Positions 26,558-35,078 of a DNA stretch of 64,000 nt are shown here, piece after piece. Position 1 is the first letter of the stretch. Each line of letters begins with the position of its first letter. This stretch comes from an uncultured Bacteroides sp. Lineage in GTDB: Bacteria > Bacteroidota > Bacteroidia > Bacteroidales > Bacteroidaceae. The translations under genes and the position numbers were made by a program. The stretch lies in NCBI RefSeq assembly GCF_910578895.1, contig NZ_CAJTSC010000001.1, positions 109,116-173,115 of the forward strand, written 5' to 3'. Under the pieces are notes generated by a model, which saw only the letters and a list, made by a program, of their open reading frames with translations, had not been told where the DNA came from and made no database searches.

Positions 26558-29245
26558 TTAACAACCCTTCCTCAGTGCCGCAATACTCTCCTTCAGCGAG
26601 TTGATAATGCTCTCCGCATCCGCCTGCTTCTTGCGCTCCATCTCGATAACGGCAGCGGGAGCATTGTTCACAAACTTCTCGTTGCCGAGTTTCTTCAAAA
26701 CACCCTGCAAGAAACCTTCTTTATGTTTCAGCTCGGCTTCCATGCGGGCTATTTCCGCTTCCACATCAATCATGTTGCCCAAAGGAACGGCATATTCCGT
26801 TGTACCTACCATGAAAGCGGCGGCACCGTCTGCCTTCGCCTCTACTGCGGTTACGGCAGAAAGGTTACACATCTTTATAATAACGGCATCAAAAGCAGCC
26901 ACCGGATTTTCACCGACCACCTGCAACTCCAGCACCTCTTTCTGCGCAATATTCTTCTGCAAACGGATAGAGCGTACGTTACTGATGACCTCTTTCACTA
27001 CCTCAAACTGCTGTACGAACTCCTCGTCCACTTCCGCTGACATGGAGATAGGACTTACCATAAGACTCTCGCCATCTTTTCGGACGATGATGTGTTGCCA
27101 CAACTCCTCGGTGATGAACGGCATAAACGGGTGGAGCAGGTGCAGCAGGTTATCAAAGAAACCGATAGTAGTGTCGTACACCTTCTTGCTGATAGGCTGA
27201 CCGTAAGCAGGCTTAATCATCTCCAGATACCAAGAAGAAAATTCGTCCCAGAAAAGTTTGTATACCGCCATCAACGCTTCACTCAGACGATACTTGCCGA
27301 AGAGGTCCGCCACTTCAGCAGCCACGGCATTCTGTTTGGACTCGAACCAGCGCATTGCCAGTTCAGCAGCTTCCGGCACGGGCACTTCGGTGCTCACCTG
27401 CCAGCCCTTAATCAAACGGAAAGCATTCCATATCTTGTTGTTGAAGTTACGTCCCTGCTCGCAAAGCGCATCATCGAAGAGAATGTCGTTACCGGCAGGA
27501 GCCGAAAGCATCATACCCATGCGCACACCATCGGCACCGTAAGTAGCTATCAGGTCCAGAGGATCGGGCGAGTTACCGAGCGACTTGGACATCTTGCGTC
27601 CCAACTTGTCGCGAACGATACCTGTAAAGTACACGTTCTTGAACGGCATCTTGCCTTCGTACTCATAGCCCGCCATAATCATGCGCGCCACCCAGAAGAA
27701 AATGATGTCCGGACCTGTTACGAGGTCGCTGGTGGGATAATAGTAATTGATTTCCTCGTTGCCGGGGTTCAGGATACCGTCGAACAGTGAAATAGGCCAC
27801 AACCAAGAGGAGAACCAAGTGTCAAGGCAATCTTCATCCTGACGCAGGTCTGCCAATTTCAGGGCAGAATTTCCGGTTTTCTCCTGAGCCAGTTTCAATG
27901 CCTCTTCGGCAGTTGCCGCCACCACGTATCCGCCTTCGGGCAGGAAGTACGCAGGTATGCGATGTCCCCACCACAACTGGCGGCTGATACACCAGTCCTT
28001 GATGTTCTCCAACCAGTTCTTATACGTATTCTTATACTTGGCAGGATAGAATTTCAGTTCATCGTTCATCACCGGCGGCAGAGCCATGTCGGCAAAGTGC
28101 TGCATCTTAAGAAACCACTGCATGGATAGTTTCGGCTCAATAGCCACATTGGTACGTTCTGAGAAGCCCACCTTATTGGTATAGGCTTCCACCTTTTCCA
28201 ACAGTCCGGCATTCTGCAAATCTTTCTCTATCTGTTCGCGCACATCGAAGCGGTCCATACCGACATAGAGTCCGGCAGCCTCGCTCAACGTACCGTTGTC
28301 ATTGAAGATATCGATAGTGGGCAGGTTGTATTTCTCGCCCAGCATATAGTCGTTGACATCGTGTGCGGGGGTCACCTTCAAACAGCCCGTACCGAATTCC
28401 ACATCCACATAGTCGTCCTCAATAACGGGAATGACACGCCCTACCAACGGAACAATCACTTTCTTGCCCTTCAGCCATTGGTTCTTGGGGTCGGCGGGGT
28501 TGATGCACATCGCCGTATCACCCATGATGGTTTCGGGACGCGTGGTAGCCACCACGGCATAACGCTTTCCATTGGCATCGCGATGAACCACTTCGCCCTC
28601 GGCTCCCGTTTCGCCGGACATATCATCATCGGCAACGTAATAGCGCAGGTAGTACAATTTACTATGTTCTTCCTTGTAGATTACTTCCTCGTCACTGAGG
28701 GCGGTGAGCGCTTTCGGATCCCAGTTCACCATGCGCACGCCACGATAAATCAATCCCTTGTTGTAAAGGTCTACGAATACCTTAAGCACACTTTCGCTGC
28801 GCTTCTCGTCCATAGTGAAGGCAGTGCGATCCCAATCGCACGAAGCACCCAGTTTGCGGAGCTGCTTCAGGATGATACCGCCATGTTCATCCGTCCACTC
28901 CCAGGCATGTTTCAGGAACTCGTCACGGGTGAGGTCGGTTTTCTTAATGCCTTGTGCGGCAAGTTTGTTCACCACTTTTGCTTCGGTAGCAATGGAAGCA
29001 TGGTCCGTACCCGGCACCCAGCAGGCATTCTTGCCCTCCATGCGGGCACGGCGTACAAGGATATCTTGAATGGTATTATTAAGCATGTGTCCCATGTGGA
29101 GCACACCGGTGACGTTGGGGGGCGGGATAACGACGGTGTAAGGTTCACGACCATCGGGTTTAGAACTGAATAATTTGTGGTCCAACCAATACTGGTACCA
29201 CTTTCCCTCTACGTCGGCGGGATTGTACTTACTTGCTAATTCCAT
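26558..29245 (-). CDS. valS: Valyl-tRNA synthetase
   Basis: 895 residues. A class I synthetase that charges tRNA-Val and edits mischarged threonine. The HIGH motif reads HMGH in PNVTGVLHMGHMLNN (near residue 45), the KMSKS loop appears as KMSKSLGN (near residue 555), and the tRNA-binding anticodon domain and a C-terminal coiled coil (about 830-895, EIARMEAELKHKEGFLQ) are intact. The connective editing domain includes TTRPETIMGDTAM and AHDVNDY. Length is normal. It is monocistronic, with a promoter at 29279-29312 and a strong terminator just after its stop. Confidence 0.98.
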   Translation of the reverse strand: MELASKYNPADVEGKWYQYWLDHKLFSSKPDGREPYTVVIPPPNVTGVLHMGHMLNNTIQDILVRRARMEGKNACWVPGTDHASIATEAKVVNKLAAQGIKKTDLTRDEFLKHAWEWTDEHGGIILKQLRKLGASCDWDRTAFTMDEKRSESVLKVFVDLYNKGLIYRGVRMVNWDPKALTALSDEEVIYKEEHSKLYYLRYYVADDDMSGETGAEGEVVHRDANGKRYAVVATTRPETIMGDTAMCINPADPKNQWLKGKKVIVPLVGRVIPVIEDDYVDVEFGTGCLKVTPAHDVNDYMLGEKYNLPTIDIFNDNGTLSEAAGLYVGMDRFDVREQIEKDLQNAGLLEKVEAYTNKVGFSERTNVAIEPKLSMQWFLKMQHFADMALPPVMNDELKFYPAKYKNTYKNWLENIKDWCISRQLWWGHRIPAYFLPEGGYVVAATAEEALKLAQEKTGNSALKLADLRQDEDCLDTWFSSWLWPISLFDGILNPGNEEINYYYPTSDLVTGPDIIFFWVARMIMAGYEYEGKMPFKNVYFTGIVRDKLGRKMSKSLGNSPDPLDLIATYGADGVRMGMMLSAPAGNDILFDDALCEQGRNFNNKIWNAFRLIKGWQVSTEVPVPEAAELAMRWFESKQNAVAAEVADLFGKYRLSEALMAVYKLFWDEFSSWYLEMIKPAYGQPISKKVYDTTIGFFDNLLHLLHPFMPFITEELWQHIIVRKDGESLMVSPISMSAEVDEEFVQQFEVVKEVISNVRSIRLQKNIAQKEVLELQVVGENPVAAFDAVIIKMCNLSAVTAVEAKADGAAAFMVGTTEYAVPLGNMIDVEAEIARMEAELKHKEGFLQGVLKKLGNEKFVNNAPAAVIEMERKKQADAESIINSLKESIAALRKGC

Positions 29246-29278
29246 GTTTCTAAAATCTATATTTTGTTATAATGGGCG

Positions 29279-29312
29279 CAAAATTAATAAATTAATAGCT
29301 TTATACGGCAAA
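29279..29312 (-). promoter_or_regulatory. valS promoter
   Basis: On the minus strand, TTTG (29309-29312) and TAATTTTG (29279-29286) are separated by 22 bases, close to the Bacteroidota TTTG-N19/21-TAnnTTTG layout, 34 bases upstream of the valS ATG. Confidence 0.6.
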
Positions 29313-29331
29313 AGCAATGAAAAGAATTGCA

Positions 29332-29339
29332 TACCTTTG
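29332..29339 (+). promoter_or_regulatory. Possible -7 box of the DUF3810 gene
   Basis: TACCTTTG matches TAnnTTTG but lies 225 bases before the ATG, so the leader would contain the palindrome pair at 29407-29444. No -33 element is seen. Confidence 0.4.
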
Positions 29340-29406
29340 GCGTAGAAATGATGATTTCATGCGGAACCGGCGGAACGCGCACGTGATGTCGCAAGGGGGG
29401 CCTCAA

Positions 29407-29444
29407 GGAAACAAATTGTTCCACTATAGGGAAACAAAACACCC
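29407..29444. repeat. Two 16-bp near-palindromes 22 bp apart
   Basis: GGAAACAAATTGTTCC (29407-29422, centre 29414.5) and GGGAAACAAAACACCC (29429-29444, centre 29436.5). Both have G-rich left and C-rich right ends, and the centres are exactly 22 bp apart, as in the arrays at 13802-13902 and 49690-49750. No further unit follows in phase. Confidence 0.55.
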
Positions 29445-29563
29445 ACTGTAGTTTGACGTTTTCGACTGACTGTTTCCGGATTCCGCCTGCAAGTATAGCA
29501 AGTTCCTGAAAGAATCAACCCATATTACAATCAAGTATTAACACTGTCATCCATACTTACAAG

Positions 29564-30643
29564 ATGAGACACAGTATCACACTATTCGGAATACGGTTCG
29601 GCACCGGGACGCTACTGCTGGCTTTCTGCCTGCTACTCGTATGGTGCGTGCAGGCAGTGCCCGGCTGGGGCGACGCGTATGCGGAACACGTATACCCACC
29701 CGTAGCCCGGACGTTCTCCGCCTTCTCGCACCTTGTCCCCTTTGCCGTCGGCGACCTGTTCATCGCGCTCAGCATCACCGGCGTACTACTCTATCCCGTC
29801 TACGCGCGCCGCGTCCGCCGCCGGCAGTGGAAGCACATCCTGCTGGCGGACGTAAAGTATCTCTTGTGGGTATACGTATGGTTCTACTTGGCATGGGGGC
29901 TGAACTACTCGCAAGGCGACTTCTACCAACGCACCCGCATCCCCCCTTCTGCCTACAGCCCCGAGCGTTTCGAAGCGTTCGCCTATCGCTACATTGACCG
30001 CCTGAACTACGCCTACACTCGCATTAGTGCCACCGATACCCTCAGCAAGACATCAGTCTGCCACGAAACCGTGCGGGCATACCGGCTGATTGGCGACTCG
30101 TTGGGCATTCACCGCCCCTTCCACCCGTCGCCCCGTGCGAAGACGATGCTGTTCACCCCGCTCTCCTCCAAGGTGGGCGTCACCGGAAGCATGGGTCCCT
30201 TCTTCTGCGAGTTCACCCTGAACGGAGACCTGCTTCCCGTGCAGTACTCCGCTACCTACGCCCACGAGCTGGCTCACTGGCTGGGCATCACCAGCGAAGC
30301 GGAAGCCAACTTCTACGCCTACCAGGCGTGCATCCGCTCGCAGTCGAGCGACATCCGCTTCAGCGGCTACTTCTCCATCCTGCCGCACGTGCTGACCAAC
30401 GCCCGCCGACTGATGGATGAAGAAGCCTACGCAGCACTCACCGGACGCATCCGCACGGAAATAAAAGAGTTGTACGCCCAGTACCGCGCCTACTGGACAG
30501 CAAAATACAGTCCGCTCCTCGGTGAGATTCAGAACTTTATCTACGACCTCTACCTGAAAGGCAACCGGATAAGCAGCGGACGGAAGAACTACTCGGAAGT
30601 GGTGGGGCTGCTGATTGCGTACGAGGAGTGGGCAAACAAATAA
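29564..30643 (+). CDS. DUF3810 membrane protein with a zinc-peptidase-like HExxH
   Basis: 359 residues. Two to three membrane helices lie near residues 10-35, 60-85 and 100-118 (YLLWVYVWFYLAWGLNY). A soluble C-terminal part contains H-E-L-A-H-W-L-G (near residue 235), followed about 7 residues later by E-A-E-A-N-F-Y-A-Y. HExxH plus a downstream Glu-rich helix is the layout of zincin-type metallopeptidases, so peptidase activity is possible but unproven for DUF3810. Bases 29600-29850 are noticeably richer in G+C than the surroundings. A hairpin terminator follows at 30692-30729. Confidence 0.82.
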   Translation: MRHSITLFGIRFGTGTLLLAFCLLLVWCVQAVPGWGDAYAEHVYPPVARTFSAFSHLVPFAVGDLFIALSITGVLLYPVYARRVRRRQWKHILLADVKYLLWVYVWFYLAWGLNYSQGDFYQRTRIPPSAYSPERFEAFAYRYIDRLNYAYTRISATDTLSKTSVCHETVRAYRLIGDSLGIHRPFHPSPRAKTMLFTPLSSKVGVTGSMGPFFCEFTLNGDLLPVQYSATYAHELAHWLGITSEAEANFYAYQACIRSQSSDIRFSGYFSILPHVLTNARRLMDEEAYAALTGRIRTEIKELYAQYRAYWTAKYSPLLGEIQNFIYDLYLKGNRISSGRKNYSEVVGLLIAYEEWANK

Positions 30644-30691
30644 ATTTAGATTGTGCTTTATTTTGGCACATCACTTCACGATATTTGCACA

Positions 30692-30729
30692 ACAAAAGTG
30701 CAGAAAATTATAGTTTTCTGCACTTTTGT
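30692..30729. terminator. Perfect 16-bp hairpin between the DUF3810 gene and mazG
   Basis: ACAAAAGTGCAGAAAA and TTTTCTGCACTTTTGT pair perfectly around a 6-base loop. It works as a terminator on either strand. A near-consensus -7 box for mazG (30733-30740) lies just behind it. Confidence 0.8.
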
Positions 30730-30732
30730 ACG

Positions 30733-30740
30733 TATCTTCG
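30733..30740 (+). promoter_or_regulatory. Possible -7 box of mazG
   Basis: TATCTTCG, one mismatch to TAnnTTTG, 56 bases before the mazG ATG. The hairpin at 30692-30729 covers the place of any -33 element. Confidence 0.4.
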
Positions 30741-30795
30741 CATAGAGTATCGATTGATTAAATCCATACTTAACCATCTAAAAACATACACATCC

Positions 30796-31587
30796 ATGCA
30801 TACCAGACAAGAACAACTGGAAGCCTTCGGACGCTTCCTTGACATCCTCGATGAATTGCGCGAGAAATGTCCCTGGGACCGCAAACAGACCAATGAGAGC
30901 CTGCGTCCCAACACTATTGAAGAAACATACGAACTATGCGACGCCCTGATGCGCAATGACAAGCAGGACATCTGCAAGGAGCTGGGCGACGTGTTGCTGC
31001 ACGTGGCATTCTACGCCAAGATAGGCAGCGAGACGGGCGACTTCGACATGAAAGACGTCTGCGACCGCTTGTGCGAGAAGCTCATCTTCCGCCATCCCCA
31101 CGTGTTTGGCGATGTGAAAGCGGAGACTGCCGGACAAGTATCCGAAAATTGGGAGCAGCTGAAACTCAAAGAGAAAGGTGGCAATAAAACCGTGCTGAGC
31201 GGCGTACCCGCCGCCCTGCCCTCACTCATCAAGGCATACCGTATCCAAGACAAGGCGCGCAACGTAGGTTTCGACTGGGAAGAACGCGAGCAGGTATGGG
31301 ACAAGGTAAAGGAGGAAATACAGGAGTTTCAGGCGGAAGTAGCCCATATGGACAAGAAGAAAGCGGAAGAGGAATTCGGAGACGTAATGTTCAGTCTCAT
31401 CAATGCCGCACGCCTGTACAAGATAAACCCGGATAATGCGCTGGAACATACCAACCAAAAGTTCATCCGCCGCTTCAACTATGTGGAAGCACATAGTATC
31501 AAAGAGGGCAAGAACCTGCACGACATGACGCTGGAAGAGATGGACAGGCTGTGGGAAGAGGCAAAGGCGCTGGAAAAGCAAGAATAA
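30796..31587 (+). CDS. mazG: Nucleoside triphosphate pyrophosphohydrolase MazG
   Basis: 263 residues from the ATG at 30796. The open frame reaches back to 30628, but that part runs through the hairpin and promoter. MazG hydrolyses NTPs and dNTPs to the monophosphate and pyrophosphate, clearing damaged nucleotides and influencing ppGpp. Two tandem MazG domains are present. The first has CPWDRKQTNESLRPNTIEETYELCDAL and KELGDVLLHVAFYA with the metal-binding EExxE/ExxD pattern. The second has EEIQEFQAEV and EEFGDVMFSLINAARL. A long hairpin (31589-31653) begins just after the stop codon. Confidence 0.96.
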   Translation: MHTRQEQLEAFGRFLDILDELREKCPWDRKQTNESLRPNTIEETYELCDALMRNDKQDICKELGDVLLHVAFYAKIGSETGDFDMKDVCDRLCEKLIFRHPHVFGDVKAETAGQVSENWEQLKLKEKGGNKTVLSGVPAALPSLIKAYRIQDKARNVGFDWEEREQVWDKVKEEIQEFQAEVAHMDKKKAEEEFGDVMFSLINAARLYKINPDNALEHTNQKFIRRFNYVEAHSIKEGKNLHDMTLEEMDRLWEEAKALEKQE

Positions 31588-31588
31588 A

Positions 31589-31653
31589 AGCGTAACAATG
31601 AAAAAGAGGATGCAACTCACAATTCAGTACATCCTCTTTTCCATTATTACGCT
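31589..31653. terminator. Bidirectional terminator hairpin after mazG
   Basis: Arms of 24 bases (31589-31612 and 31630-31653) pair with only two non-Watson-Crick positions around a 17-base loop. It lies between mazG (plus) and the Spy-like gene (minus) and can end both transcripts. Confidence 0.8.
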
Positions 31654-31728
31654 CCTCAAAACGGCAAGAAAGCAAAAGTTATCCTCTCTTGATTCCTGTT
31701 TGTAGGGATATTCGGTAAATCTCCCTTT

Positions 31729-32208
31729 CTATTTCTTACCCGGCTGGCGTTTCGGACCTTTATCCTTTCCACCATTATGCTGCATTCCTTTCAGCAACTC
31801 CCGATGAAAACGCATTTCGGCTTTCTGCACCAAATAGAGTTTTTTGGCGGACAATATCTTCTTGAATTTTGCAAAATAAGTCTTGTCCAGACGGTCGGAA
31901 GCGATACGCGCATCATACACTCCCTCCATAATCGCATCATATTGGGCTTCGGTAGTCTTTTCATCCTTTCCCTGACGAATCAAATTCCAAGCCTTATCGT
32001 TCTGCTCTTTCTTTTTATCCTGCAATTCAAAGTAAAGGGGGAAGAACTTGGCAGCCTCTTCTTTTGTCAGTCCGGCTTTTTCTATAATATATGTTTTCTG
32101 CTTGGCACGGAACTCATCAGGCGTCAAATGTTGGTCACTTCCATCGGCAGCCCGCAACAGCGGTGCCAGACTGCACATCATCACTAATAAGACAATCAGT
32201 TTTTTCAT
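31729..32208 (-). CDS. Spy/CpxP-like small periplasmic protein
   Basis: 159 residues with a signal peptide (LIVLLVMMCSLAPLLRA). The mature part is helical and very rich in Lys and Glu: LTPDEFRAKQKTYIIEKAGLT, LDKTYFAKFKKILSAKKLYLVQKAEMRFHRELL, then a Gly/Lys/Pro tail. That pattern recalls the Spy/CpxP group of small periplasmic chaperones and metal sensors, but the LTxxQ signature is not exact. It is the third gene of the ECF-sigma operon, 32 bases after the membrane protein gene, so it is a likely target or partner of that stress system. Confidence 0.7.
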   Translation of the reverse strand: MKKLIVLLVMMCSLAPLLRAADGSDQHLTPDEFRAKQKTYIIEKAGLTKEEAAKFFPLYFELQDKKKEQNDKAWNLIRQGKDEKTTEAQYDAIMEGVYDARIASDRLDKTYFAKFKKILSAKKLYLVQKAEMRFHRELLKGMQHNGGKDKGPKRQPGKK

Positions 32209-32240
32209 TTCTGTTTCAATGGGTTAAAGTTGTCCACGGC

Positions 32241-32609
32241 TCACTCCGCATCGGAGTCCGCCAGATAGACGTATAATGAATAGTCGTCCAACATGGAGTT
32301 ATCCACAGCCATGTTGATATATTCCATTTCTGTTTCCGTATCATCGGCAGCCATACGGTCGGTCGCTGCCGGGACAGGATTGGTGGAAGCTACACGGATT
32401 ATCAGTGCCGCACCTGCAAACATAGCCGCCATATATGCCCACGGCTTTATCCTCTCCCACATCGTAGGCTCTTGCTTCTCGAATGCAAGTTTCTCTTTTT
32501 CGGGAAGCCGGTTCATTATCTCCGAGGTAAAGTTCTCAAAATATCCTTCGGGAACACGGAAAGGATTCTCCGTCCCCACCTTTTTGAATATGTTATCTTC
32601 TTCTTTCAT
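32241..32609 (-). CDS. Single-span membrane protein, candidate anti-sigma factor
   Basis: 122 residues from the ATG at 32607-32609, chosen because AGGAGAAGAGCTT stands before it. The alternative is a GTG 13 codons earlier with no Shine-Dalgarno sequence. Residues 1-60 contain the Bacteroidota-typical N-P-F-x-V-P-E-G-Y-F motif and probably lie in the cytoplasm. One hydrophobic span follows (about 61-75, WAYMAAMFAGAALIIRVA), then an acidic periplasmic tail. Between an ECF sigma gene and a Spy-like gene, this layout fits an anti-sigma or accessory protein, but no zinc-binding HxxxCxxC motif is present. Confidence 0.6.
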   Translation of the reverse strand: MKEEDNIFKKVGTENPFRVPEGYFENFTSEIMNRLPEKEKLAFEKQEPTMWERIKPWAYMAAMFAGAALIIRVASTNPVPAATDRMAADDTETEMEYINMAVDNSMLDDYSLYVYLADSDAE

Positions 32610-32657
32610 AAGCTCTTCTCCTCTCTGTTTGGTTAGACTTTTTTTCACGATAAAGGT

Positions 32658-33212
32658 TTAATCTTCTTCTCCCAATATCTTCTCTATTTTTTTCACGGCA
32701 TGATGATAGGATGCTTTCAAAGCTCCCACCGAAGTGCCGAAGATATCGGACATCTGCTCGTATTTCATTTCCTGATAATACTTCAGGTTGAATACCATAC
32801 GTTGCTTTTCGGGCAAGGTGAGCAGTGCTTTCTGAAGAGCCTTCTGAGCCTTGTCGCCCGAGAAGTAAGGATCGCTCTCCAACCTTTGGAGGGCATCAGC
32901 TTCGGGAGCGTCCAATGAAACGGTATTGGTCGCCCGTTGTTTGTTCAGGAAAGTAAGGCATTCGTTCAGGGCAATACGATAGAGCCAGGTAGAGAGCTTC
33001 GCCTCTGCCCGGAAATAATCGATATTGATCCATGCTTTGATAAAGGTATTTTGAAGCAAATCGTTGGCATCCTCGTGCGAAAGCACCATGCGCCGGATTT
33101 GCCAGTATAATTGTTCGCTGTATTGCGCGACAATCATCTCAAATCCCCGCTTCTGCGTACTCTCCTCCTGAAGAAGTGCCAGCACCTTGCGTTCATTATA
33201 AGAAGGGTCCAT
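32658..33212 (-). CDS. ECF-family RNA polymerase sigma factor
   Basis: 184 residues. Region 2 (about 25-95: FEMIVAQYSEQLYWQIRRMVLSHEDANDLLQNTFIKAWINI) contains the D-A-N-D-L-L-Q-N-T-F-I-K-A-W motif, and region 4 (about 125-178: LLTLPEKQRMVFNLKYYQEMKYEQMSDIFGTSVGALKASYHHAVKKI) is complete. There is no region 1.1 or 3, as expected for ECF factors. Downstream genes code for a membrane protein and a Spy-like protein, so it probably controls an envelope response and its own operon. A TATCTTTG -7 box lies at 33245-33252, but a -33 element is not seen. Confidence 0.92.
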   Translation of the reverse strand: MDPSYNERKVLALLQEESTQKRGFEMIVAQYSEQLYWQIRRMVLSHEDANDLLQNTFIKAWINIDYFRAEAKLSTWLYRIALNECLTFLNKQRATNTVSLDAPEADALQRLESDPYFSGDKAQKALQKALLTLPEKQRMVFNLKYYQEMKYEQMSDIFGTSVGALKASYHHAVKKIEKILGEED

Positions 33213-33244
33213 ATATTCTGTTCACATTTACATCTTTGGATAGG

Positions 33245-33252
33245 CAAAGATA
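33245..33252 (-). promoter_or_regulatory. -7 box of the ECF sigma operon
   Basis: Minus-strand TATCTTTG, perfect TAnnTTTG match, 33 bases upstream of the sigma gene ATG. Confidence 0.5.
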
Positions 33253-33271
33253 GGAAATTTAAACGAATCAT

Positions 33272-34186
33272 TCACACCGATATGCAAAGTGTTTCTTTGG
33301 CAAGCTGCGTATTCGGAAAGATGGCACCGGCTTCGTCCAGCAACAATCGTTCGTCATCGTAGCGGGCGGAAAAATGACCAATCAACAACTTCTTCACTCC
33401 TGCATCACGGGCTATTTGGGCTGCCTGGGAAGCTGTGGTATGGAATGTCTCTTTAGCGCGCGCGGCGGCATCTTCTGCAAAAGTCGCCTCGTGAAAAAGC
33501 AGGTCCACCCCCTTTATCTGCCCGACAATGGAAGGCAGGCATATCGTATCCGAACAATAGGCGTAACGACGCGGAGCAGCCGAGGGACGGGTCAGGCGGG
33601 AATTAGGTATCACTTCGCCTTCCGGCGTAACGTAATCCGCACCGTTCTTGATGCGGTTCAACTCATACACCGGTACTTGGTAAAAATCTATCATATCGCG
33701 CAGGATATGGTTAGGAGACGGTTTTTCGGCAAACAGGAAACCGCAACAAGGCATGCGGTGCCGCAAAGGAATGGTAGTCACCGTAAGCGAACGGTCTTCG
33801 TAAATCAGAGCGGGTTCTTTCGTTTCAAACGTGTGAAAGAAGATTTTATAGGTCATCTGACGATTAAAGAAAGCAAGCATCGGAGCAAGAAGCTCCTCCA
33901 GCCCTTTGGGCGAATGGATATGCAGGTCTGCCGTACGCCCCAAAAGATTAAGCGTGGATATCAGCCCTAACAATCCGAAGCAGTGGTCACCGTGCAGATG
34001 GGAAATAAAGATATGGTTCAAGCGCGAAAACTTGAGACGTGACTTCCGGAATTGCAGCTGTGCACCTTCCCCGCAGTCTATCATAAACAGTTTGTCACGC
34101 AAGTTCACTACCTGCGATGTAGGGAAATGACGGGTTGTAGGCAATGCGGACCCACAACCCAAAATATGCAAATCAAATTTTTCCAT
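33272..34186 (-). CDS. rnz: Ribonuclease Z
   Basis: 304 residues. A metallo-beta-lactamase-fold endonuclease that removes the 3' trailer of pre-tRNA. The zinc motif SHLHGDH (residues 62-68), the N-terminal LGCGSALPTTRHFPTSQVV and ERSLTVTTIPLRHRMPCCGFLF are typical, as are HEATF near 230 and the late IGHFSARY. All key His and Asp residues are in place. Length is normal for the short form. It follows the duplicated lipoprotein gene by 30 bases and probably shares its promoter. Confidence 0.96.
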   Translation of the reverse strand: MEKFDLHILGCGSALPTTRHFPTSQVVNLRDKLFMIDCGEGAQLQFRKSRLKFSRLNHIFISHLHGDHCFGLLGLISTLNLLGRTADLHIHSPKGLEELLAPMLAFFNRQMTYKIFFHTFETKEPALIYEDRSLTVTTIPLRHRMPCCGFLFAEKPSPNHILRDMIDFYQVPVYELNRIKNGADYVTPEGEVIPNSRLTRPSAAPRRYAYCSDTICLPSIVGQIKGVDLLFHEATFAEDAAARAKETFHTTASQAAQIARDAGVKKLLIGHFSARYDDERLLLDEAGAIFPNTQLAKETLCISV

Positions 34187-34216
34187 TAACGAAGACAGGA
34201 CAATCCTTATACCGTT

Positions 34217-35008
34217 TTAAAAAAGCGACTTGATTTCCGAAATGTCGAATACATATTCCACAACTTGAGCGGAAGTATCACCTTTATAGCGGTAAACCAG
34301 ATTCTTATTATTCTTTACACATGTTTCCAAAAACATCTTCATAGCCGGGTCGGATACGTCCAAAGAGTTTTTGATATTTTGTTTCATCTCCGTCTCATTG
34401 GTTCTCATCGCATCCATATCGACCGCTTCTTCATTGACCGTATAGAAATAGACCATATTGTCCGACTCTATCGTCAATTTATCAAGTGTGGTAGCTTCAT
34501 CTATCTTCATCGGGCACGAGACATTCGTCACCTTGACCATCTCTTCCAGTTTCTGCAGATTGCCTTCCTCCAGACTCATGTCCTGATTCAGTATTTTTTT
34601 CAGTTCTTCCGTATTCAGATAGCACTCTACCTCTTTCCCGGAAGTTTTTCCTTTGTATATATACTTGATTCCCGCCTGAGAGGCAACCACCAGTTCCAGC
34701 ATTTCCCTGATTTCGCCTTGCGGATTGTTGAACATGGCAACCACTGCCGACTTCATGGCTTCGGGAACCTTTTCAAAAGCATCGAAATTGGCATAGGCTT
34801 CGTTCATCAACAGAGAATACACTACATCCGTCCCGTCAAAATCAATGCTCGTTATTTCGCCCGCCGTCCCCATACTTATAGGACACTGCTTGTTTCCTGC
34901 CGCTACGGTCAACATAAGTTTTGATTTCTGGCCGCAACCGGCAAGCAACATTAGCGACAGGCAGGTCAGCAACATAACCTTACCTGAAATCTTGATTAAA
35001 TTCCGCAT
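34217..35008 (-). CDS. Lipoprotein with a duplicated domain, unrecognised
   Basis: 263 residues. Lipoprotein signal (VMLLTCLSLMLLAGC, Cys about 25). The mature protein is two copies of one domain. Copy 1 starts at CPISMGTAGEITSIDFDGTD (about 42) and ends at a K-x-Y-I-Y-K-G-K-T region with EELKKIL. Copy 2 starts at CPMKIDEATTLDKLTIESDN (about 165) and ends at N-L-V-Y-R-Y-K-G-D-T with SEIKSLF. Each has one conserved CP pair, a V-Y/F segment and a terminal YKG motif. I do not recognise a family name. It probably shares a transcript with rnz. Confidence 0.78.
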   Translation of the reverse strand: MRNLIKISGKVMLLTCLSLMLLAGCGQKSKLMLTVAAGNKQCPISMGTAGEITSIDFDGTDVVYSLLMNEAYANFDAFEKVPEAMKSAVVAMFNNPQGEIREMLELVVASQAGIKYIYKGKTSGKEVECYLNTEELKKILNQDMSLEEGNLQKLEEMVKVTNVSCPMKIDEATTLDKLTIESDNMVYFYTVNEEAVDMDAMRTNETEMKQNIKNSLDVSDPAMKMFLETCVKNNKNLVYRYKGDTSAQVVEYVFDISEIKSLF

Positions 35009-35078
35009 AGTACATTAAATTATTAATTCATTTTCTATTGAAAAACCACAACAAAAGGCATCATTACGCTTTTGCCTT

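Larger units (their letters stand above)
29246..29563. other. 318-base divergent intergenic region
   Basis: No gene is supported. It contains the valS promoter (29279-29312, minus), a plus-strand -7 box (29332-29339) and a pair of 16-bp near-palindromes 22 bp apart (29407-29444). The remaining 29445-29563 shows nothing I can name. Confidence 0.65.
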
